5,873 nucleotides of DNA from an uncultured Eubacterium sp. (GTDB taxonomy: Bacteria; Bacillota; Clostridia; Lachnospirales; Lachnospiraceae), in contig CAJGDH010000123.1 of assembly GCA_904502145.1 (NCBI GenBank), positions 1 through 5,873 on the forward strand, written 5' to 3'. Both the position numbers and the translations under genes were made by a program. Of the stretch, positions 1 to 3,164 are shown piece after piece (positions within the stretch are counted from its first letter, which is position 1; every line of letters starts with the position of its first letter). Below the pieces are notes generated by a model. That model was not told the DNA's origin, ran no database searches, and worked only from the letters and a program-made list of their open reading frames with translations.

Positions 1-860
1 AGGAAGGAAAATATGTCACCTCCCGCCACTTAAGGGACAGACTCTTCCGCGAGCTGAACACGGACGTGAGCCTCCGTGTGGAAGAGATGGAGAATACGGA
101 TTCCTTCAAGGTTTCGGGCCGCGGTGAGCTTCATCTTTCCGTCCTCATCGAAAATATGCGCCGTGAGGGTTACGAGTTCGCTGTCAGCAAGGCGGAGGTC
201 CTCTACCGGACCGACAAGGCGGGCCACCGGTTTGAACCTATGGAGATCGCCGTCATTGATGTCCCGGATGAATTCTCGGGTACCGTCATCGAGAAACTCA
301 GCCAGAGAAAGGGCGAACTGCAGAACATGAGCATGTCCGGTTCAGGGTCCACCCGGCTGGAATTCTCCATCCCTTCCCGGGGACTGATCGGCTACCGTGG
401 GGAATTCCTGACCGATACCAAGGGAACCGGGATCATGAACACCCTTTTTGACGGGTACGGTCCCTATAAGGGAGACATCCAGTACCGTAAACAGGGTTCC
501 CTCATCGCCTACGAATCCGGGGAGACCATCACCTACGGTCTCTTTAATGCCCAGGAGCGGGGACTTCTCTTTGTAGGCCCCGGAGAAAAAGTCTACTCCG
601 GCATGATCATCGGTCAGAACGGAAAATCTGACGATATCGAGGTCAATGTCTGCAAGACCAAGAAGCTGACCAACACCCGTGCATCCGGTTCCGATGAAGC
701 CCTCAAGCTGACACCGCCCAGGATCCTGAGTCTAGAGCAGGCCCTGGAATTTATCGATACGGACGAGCTGGTGGAGATCACTCCCAAGAACATCCGGCTC
801 CGCAAGAAGATCCTTGACCCTACCGCCAGGTACCGGGCCAAGAGAAACAGCCAGAACTGA
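1..860 (+). CDS. typA: TypA/BipA ribosome-associated translational GTPase, C-terminal part (5' truncated by window edge)
   Basis: TypA/BipA is a translation-factor-like GTPase that binds the 70S ribosome and assists 50S assembly and stress or cold adaptation. The reading frame is open to the left edge (first full codon at base 3), giving 285 visible residues and a TGA at 858-860. The family is about 610 residues, so the GTPase domain (P-loop, switch regions) and domain II lie outside the window. Visible first is EGKYVTSRHLRDRL, then the EF-G-like domain with SGRGELHLSVLIENMRREG at about residues 38-56. Next comes SRGLIGYRGEFLTDTKGTG, and then the TypA-specific C-terminal domain with VNVCKTKKLTNTRASGSDEA and ITPKNIRLRKKILDPTAR. 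This last domain separates TypA from EF-G and LepA. A GTG at 66 is internal and should not be taken as the start. The gene faces yigZ convergently across a stem-loop terminator. Nothing suggests damage; truncation is only from the window boundary. Confidence 0.97.
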   Translation, partial: EGKYVTSRHLRDRLFRELNTDVSLRVEEMENTDSFKVSGRGELHLSVLIENMRREGYEFAVSKAEVLYRTDKAGHRFEPMEIAVIDVPDEFSGTVIEKLSQRKGELQNMSMSGSGSTRLEFSIPSRGLIGYRGEFLTDTKGTGIMNTLFDGYGPYKGDIQYRKQGSLIAYESGETITYGLFNAQERGLLFVGPGEKVYSGMIIGQNGKSDDIEVNVCKTKKLTNTRASGSDEALKLTPPRILSLEQALEFIDTDELVEITPKNIRLRKKILDPTARYRAKRNSQN

Positions 861-864
861 TCTG

Positions 865-884
865 TCCGGATAATCATATCCGGA
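865..884. repeat. Perfect 8-bp inverted repeat with 4-base loop just after typA
   Basis: TCCGGATA (865-872) and TATCCGGA (877-884) flank the loop ATCA, five bases after the typA stop codon. On the + strand it is followed by an A-rich run rather than a T-run, so it does not look like an intrinsic terminator by itself. It could stabilise the typA mRNA 3' end or be part of a compound terminator with the larger hairpin that follows. Confidence 0.55.
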
Positions 885-891
885 AAATAAT

Positions 892-980
892 AAAAGGCCA
901 TAACCTGGTCCATAAGTTTTCTTCCCTGTGTATCTCAATGCACATGACACTTATGGATCAGTGTTATAGCCTTTTTCTTT
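892..980. terminator. Long stem-loop, probable bidirectional terminator between typA and yigZ
   Basis: The left arm 892-917 (AAAAGGCCATAAC then CTGGTCCATAAGT) pairs with the right arm 949-975 (ACTTATGGATCAG, T, GTTATAGCCTTTT). The duplex is about 26 bp with one C-A mismatch, one G-T wobble and one bulged T. The roughly 31-base loop holds a second small hairpin (TGTGTA 927-932 with TGCACA 939-944). On the + strand the stem runs into TTTTTCTTT. On the - strand it runs into TTTTATTATTTT. It therefore has U-tracts for both convergent genes, typA and yigZ. The stem is much longer than usual for an intrinsic terminator, so a repeat element or a structured RNA is an alternative. Confidence 0.75.
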
Positions 981-1002
981 CGTTCGGAAGCGTATGACCT
1001 CT

Positions 1003-1653
1003 TCAGTCAAATACAAGTTTCTCCCCCGCTGCCTCTCCGAAATAGACCTCCCCGTCTTCTGTGATCTTCACCCTGTCGCTGGTGGCTTCGATCAGTTTAC
1101 GGACCAGGCCGTCTTTTGCTTCGGAGGCGACGGCCGCCCGGATCATTACCCGGTCGGTATAGATGATCTCCTCCGTCACGGTCTCCTGCTGGGCCAGGAT
1201 GTACTGGATCTTGCCCAGATCAGTGTAATCCGAAGACAGGAGAAGCCGGATCCCGGGGATCTTGTCCACCACCACCGTATTCCGGATCCCTTCCCTGGAA
1301 GCCTCCGTATAGGCACGGACCAGTCCGCCGGTGCCAAGCAGGGTTCCCCCGAAGTAACGGGTAACCACGATGACCACGTTCCGGATCCCGCTTCCCAGTA
1401 TCACCTCAAGGATGGGCTTTCCGGCGGTCCCTCCGGGTTCCCCGTCATCGCTGAACCTGGTGACCGGATTCTCCGTTCCCACGGAGAAAGCGTAGCAATT
1501 GTGTCTGGCATCCCAATATCTTTTCTTTATCTCCTCGATGAATCCCTGGGCCTCCTCCACAGTCTCCGCAGACTGTACATGGGCGATAAAACGGGATTTT
1601 TTCTCCACGATCTCTCCGCTGCCGGGAGCGTATACTGCTTTATGTCTGATCAT
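1003..1653 (-). CDS. yigZ: YigZ/IMPACT family protein (UPF0029 plus DUF1949 domains)
   Basis: This is a member of the widespread YigZ (E. coli)/YvyE (B. subtilis)/IMPACT family. Its exact role in bacteria is poorly defined; the eukaryotic IMPACT relative acts in translation control. Numbering from the chosen start (216 residues), the N-terminal UPF0029 domain shows EKKSRFIAHV near 17-26, DARHNCYAFSVG near 48-59, SDDGEPGGTAGKP at 68-80 and VTRYFGGTLLGTGGLVRAY at 97-115. These are the family signatures. The smaller C-terminal DUF1949-like domain, of ferredoxin-like type, follows from about residue 132. Length matches the family (about 205-217). An ATG four codons upstream at 1663-1665 is also in frame. 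It lacks a good ribosome site and overlaps the GGAGG that sits 5 bases before the ATG at 1651-1653, so I chose the latter. The gene has an apparent promoter of its own in the 74-base gap behind the upstream gene. It ends at the convergent terminator. Confidence 0.95.
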   Translation of the reverse strand: MIRHKAVYAPGSGEIVEKKSRFIAHVQSAETVEEAQGFIEEIKKRYWDARHNCYAFSVGTENPVTRFSDDGEPGGTAGKPILEVILGSGIRNVVIVVTRYFGGTLLGTGGLVRAYTEASREGIRNTVVVDKIPGIRLLLSSDYTDLGKIQYILAQQETVTEEIIYTDRVMIRAAVASEAKDGLVRKLIEATSDRVKITEDGEVYFGEAAGEKLVFD

Positions 1654-1658
1654 GATGT

Positions 1659-1663
1659 CCTCC
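1659..1663 (-). promoter_or_regulatory. Shine-Dalgarno sequence that decides the yigZ start
   Basis: Read on the - strand, GGAGG lies 5 bases before the ATG at 1651-1653 and overlaps the last base of the alternative upstream ATG codon (1663-1665). The upstream ATG has only a weak purine stretch ahead of it. This favours the 216-residue over the 220-residue product. Confidence 0.7.
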
Positions 1664-1697
1664 ATGGATCTGTACTGTACCTGTCAGTATTTCTTTA

Positions 1698-1727
1698 AGT
1701 ATAGCATAATCCACCATGGAAGGAAAA
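1698..1727 (-). promoter_or_regulatory. Probable extended -10 promoter for yigZ
   Basis: On the - strand TGC-TATACT (1706-1698) is an extended -10 element with a 5/6 match to TATAAT. The -35 region is poor (TTTTCC at 1727-1722, 18-base spacer), as is common for extended -10 promoters. Transcription would start near 1691, giving a 5' leader of about 38 bases before the yigZ ATG. The -35 region abuts the stop codon of the upstream small gene. Its spacer shares a near-repeat with the promoter at 2084-2112. Confidence 0.55.
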
Positions 1728-2030
1728 TCAAAGATCCTCAGGATAGTTCCAGTCATCAGCGATACTGAACAGATGGACCGGAAATACCTCCTCCCGGATC
1801 AGCATCTCCCAGAAGTCCTGTGTCTCCTGATAATCTTCCGAGAAAGCCGGGATCACTTCCCTGTCCCTGAGCCTTTCTTCCTCTCCGTTCCTGCCGTACT
1901 GGGCCACGGAGACACCGTAATAGGTCCATCTGCCTTCCCGGGTCCGGTGGAAACAGTATTTCAGCCGGTATGGTCCGTAGTCCGTATCAATGACTCTTTC
2001 TTCAGTCATCAGGTCCGTCAGGTCTCTCAT
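1728..2030 (-). CDS. Small protein of unknown function, probable DUF6514 family
   Basis: The product is a 100-residue soluble protein with no signal peptide and no membrane segment. The pattern is a basic/aromatic strand region (YRLKYCFHRTREGRWTYYGVSVAQYG, about residues 21-46), then an acidic segment with a helix (FSEDYQETQDFWEMLIREE, about 63-81), then VFPVHLFSIADDW near the C terminus. This matches my recollection of DUF6514, a Clostridia family whose members end in a 'V.P.HL...I.D' motif; I cannot confirm it without a profile search. No function is known to me. The gene is real on structural grounds. The ATG at 2028-2030 is preceded 6 bases upstream by AGGAGG (2042-2037), and a perfect TATAAT box lies about 54 bases upstream. 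It lies 74 bases upstream of yigZ in the same direction, so some read-through is likely, although yigZ appears to have its own promoter. Confidence 0.85.
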   Translation of the reverse strand: MRDLTDLMTEERVIDTDYGPYRLKYCFHRTREGRWTYYGVSVAQYGRNGEEERLRDREVIPAFSEDYQETQDFWEMLIREEVFPVHLFSIADDWNYPEDL

Positions 2031-2083
2031 GGGCAGCCTCCTCTCCCGCAGAAAGAAAACCGTATCTCTCTCCGGTAAATCCT

Positions 2084-2112
2084 ATTATAGTCGGATCCCC
2101 ATGGAAGAAAAG
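2084..2112 (-). promoter_or_regulatory. Probable promoter of the DUF6514-like gene
   Basis: On the - strand a perfect TATAAT (2089-2084) has a weak -35 candidate (CTTTTC at 2112-2107, 17-base spacer). Transcription would begin around 2077, leaving a leader of about 47 bases before the ATG at 2030. The spacer contains TTCCATGGGGATCC, nearly the same sequence as in the yigZ promoter. The poor -35 match means an activator may be needed; that is inference. Confidence 0.55.
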
Positions 2113-2250
2113 GTAAATATTTGTGTTTTATATATACTATTTATATTTTTACATATATTATTATAGTTTTTATAATTATATAATATCAAATATATTTCAT
2201 TTACAATTTTATCCATTTATGCTATGATAATTATTTTTTGAAGCCATAAT
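2105..2250. other. Strongly AT-rich intergenic island
   Basis: About 145 bases are made almost wholly of A and T, with many TATA steps and T-runs, in contrast to the GC-balanced genes on both sides. No reading frame on either strand is convincing in it. It lies directly upstream of the + strand promoter at 2200-2228 and could act as an UP element or a bendable nucleoid-protein binding site. Its compositional contrast is seen directly; its role is inferred. Confidence 0.7.
2200..2228 (+). promoter_or_regulatory. Strong sigma-A-type promoter facing the terminator at 2281-2349
   Basis: TTTACA (2200-2205, 5/6 match to TTGACA) is separated by exactly 17 bases from TATGAT (2223-2228, 5/6 match to TATAAT). 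An extended -10 TG lies at 2220-2221, and the DNA upstream is AT-rich like an UP element. Predicted transcription start is about 2235. It does not drive any annotated + strand gene, since the next gene (DUF975) lies on the opposite strand. AT-rich DNA yields chance promoter matches, but the combination of -35, spacing and extended -10 is better than at the other promoters in this window. Confidence 0.55.
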
Positions 2251-2259
2251 TCCGGAGAC

Positions 2260-2307
2260 ATGAATATGAAAAAACCAGGGAAAGAAAAAACCCCGGAAAG
2301 GGGATGA
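2260..2307 (+). CDS. Possible very short peptide, 13 or 15 residues, lysine-rich
   Basis: ATG at 2260 or 2266 opens a frame encoding MNMKKPGKEKTPERG and ends at TGA 2305-2307. The GGAG at 2254-2257 is 8 bases before the second ATG but only 2 before the first, so the 13-residue form starting at 2266 is the likelier product. The peptide is strongly basic and hydrophilic, with no membrane segment. The stop codon lies inside the left arm of the terminator hairpin. Such a short frame can occur by chance. I recognise no family. Confidence 0.2.
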   Translation: MNMKKPGKEKTPERG

Positions 2308-2349
2308 CCTTAAGATCATCTCCCCTTCCGGGGTAATCTTTTTCTTTTT
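2281..2349. terminator. Strong bidirectional intrinsic terminator
   Basis: CCCCGGAAAGGGGATGA (2291-2307) pairs with TCATCTCCCCTTCCGGGG (2316-2333), with a small bulge on each side and CTTAAG in the loop. Flanking AAAGAAAAAA (2281-2290) and the T-rich run ending at 2349 give a U-tract in each direction and can extend the stem. On the - strand it lies about 45-85 bases after the DUF975 stop and should end the rpoC-DUF975 transcript. On the + strand it would end the candidate small RNA. Confidence 0.85.
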
Positions 2350-2387
2350 GGGCAGAAGACACAACCTGTCTTCAGATCATTCTGCCC
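2350..2387. repeat. Inverted repeat overlapping the DUF975 stop codon
   Basis: GGGCAGAA (2350-2357) is exactly complementary to TTCTGCCC (2380-2387). An alternative inner hairpin GAAGACA (2355-2361)/TGTCTTC (2367-2373) competes with the end of this stem. In the - strand mRNA it spans the last two DUF975 codons and the stop, just ahead of the terminator. It has no U-tract of its own and is more likely a 3'-end structure than a terminator. Confidence 0.45.
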
Positions 2388-3117
2388 GGCCGTATCTCTG
2401 GTATTCTCCTGAGATCTCATTGTAGAATGCGGTGTAGGCCGCATTCATATAGGGGTTCAGCCAAAGGAAGCCGATACCCATGGTCAGGCCACAGAGAAGT
2501 ATCCAGCCGATAAAGCTGAAACTCAGGCAGAAAAGCCTCCATTTGTTGCCTCTCATCATATCCATGGAGATGGTCATGGCTTCTTTGGCTGTCAGCTCAG
2601 GGTTCTCCACCATGATGTATCCCGACATACTGTAGGAAAACATCTTGATGATCCCCGGGATGACCAGGAGAAGACTCCACAGAAGGATGAATATCGCGCC
2701 GCGAAGTCTCAGCCAGAGGGCTTTCCCAAGATACTCAACCTTGGAAAAGATCACGGTCAGTTCCGGATCCTTGCGGTCGAAAAGATCCAGATTGAACTGA
2801 ATCAGACCGAAAGATACGAACGGACCTACAATGAAATGTACCAGGCCGATGAGGGAAAACAGTGATCCCATTGCCAGGAAGGCCATCATAAAGCGGGCCA
2901 TCATCGCATCATTGTAATAAAAGTACTCAGGGTAAAACTGACTGTTTCTGGGGACGTTAACCATCAGGGAAAATACGTTGCTTCCCCCGTTCATAAGTAC
3001 GTCCGCTCCCAGAAGGGAAGCCAGCAGGGTGGTGCCCAGGGCCAGGCTCCATTTGCCGGACAGGCGGTTTCTTGCGATGGCCCTGAAGCCGCTTGCCGTG
3101 TTTCTTGTCAATTCCAT
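2377..3117 (-). CDS. DUF975 family integral membrane protein
   Basis: The 246-residue protein belongs to DUF975, a Firmicutes family of multi-pass membrane proteins of unknown function. Hydrophobic segments lie at about 24-42, 78-108 (long enough for one or two spans), 138-158 and 196-220. The conserved C-terminal region is clear: LLVIPGIIKMFSYSMSGYIM (about 150-169), ENPELTAKEAMTISMDMMRG (171-190), NKWRLFCLSFSFIGWILL, then LNPYMNAAYTAFYNE (220-234). The N terminus (NTASGFRAIARNRLSGKW) is the usual basic amphipathic lead-in. Start ATG at 3115-3117 has AAGGAGG 5 bases upstream (3129-3123). It follows rpoC by 47 bases on the same strand with no terminator between, so co-transcription with the RNA polymerase genes is likely. 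Its own terminator follows at 2281-2349. Family assignment is firm; function and substrate are unknown. Confidence 0.92.
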   Translation of the reverse strand: MELTRNTASGFRAIARNRLSGKWSLALGTTLLASLLGADVLMNGGSNVFSLMVNVPRNSQFYPEYFYYNDAMMARFMMAFLAMGSLFSLIGLVHFIVGPFVSFGLIQFNLDLFDRKDPELTVIFSKVEYLGKALWLRLRGAIFILLWSLLLVIPGIIKMFSYSMSGYIMVENPELTAKEAMTISMDMMRGNKWRLFCLSFSFIGWILLCGLTMGIGFLWLNPYMNAAYTAFYNEISGEYQRYGRAE

Positions 3118-3164
3118 TGTTTCCTCCTTCAGAGGTAATCGTTACATCTGATGATCATGAATGA
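3118..3164 (-). promoter_or_regulatory. rpoC-DUF975 spacer with ribosome binding site and no terminator
   Basis: The 47-base gap holds the DUF975 Shine-Dalgarno AAGGAGG (3129-3123) and two copies of the palindrome TGATCA (3153-3158 and 3162-3167), the second overlapping the rpoC stop. There is no T-run and no convincing -35/-10 pair. This supports read-through from rpoC into the DUF975 gene. Confidence 0.6.

Larger units (their letters stand above)
2235..2349 (+). ncRNA. Candidate small RNA of about 115 nt
   Basis: The transcript is inferred from a good promoter (2200-2228) and an intrinsic terminator (stem 2291-2333, T-rich to 2349) with no annotated gene between. It does not resemble 6S RNA, tmRNA, SRP RNA or any riboswitch I recognise. 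It contains a ribosome-site-like CCGGAG (2252-2257) and a very short reading frame, so it may be a small mRNA rather than a non-coding RNA. It is also antisense to the 3' trailer of the rpoC-DUF975 transcript. Expression is not shown by sequence alone. Confidence 0.35.

Noticed and set aside
66..860. GTG at 66 as start of a complete 264-residue TypA-like protein
   Set aside because: The frame is open and recognisably TypA (EGKYVTSRHLRDRL) all the way to the left edge, so the gene is truncated by the window and does not start here.
614..950. - strand open frames over the typA end and the adjacent spacer
   Set aside because: They overlap conserved TypA coding sequence and the hairpin arms and have no family resemblance.
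994..1698. 234-codon + strand open frame opposite yigZ
   Set aside because: It lies antisense to a clear YigZ family gene, has low-complexity composition and no recognisable domain; it is a codon-bias shadow.
1716..2078. 120-codon + strand frame over the DUF6514-like gene
   Set aside because: The opposite strand has a better ribosome site, promoter and protein-like composition. This frame is Pro/Phe/Ser-rich without a family.
2120..2185. Additional TATA-like -10 boxes in the AT-rich island
   Set aside because: Many TATAAT-like strings are expected by chance in such DNA, and none has a properly spaced -35 as good as the one at 2200.
2235..2349. Known RNA family (6S, SRP RNA, tmRNA, riboswitch)
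   Set aside because: Length and motifs do not fit: no SRP GGAA tetraloop context, no tmRNA alanine-acceptor end, no 6S-like long bubble, and no downstream gene for a riboswitch to control.
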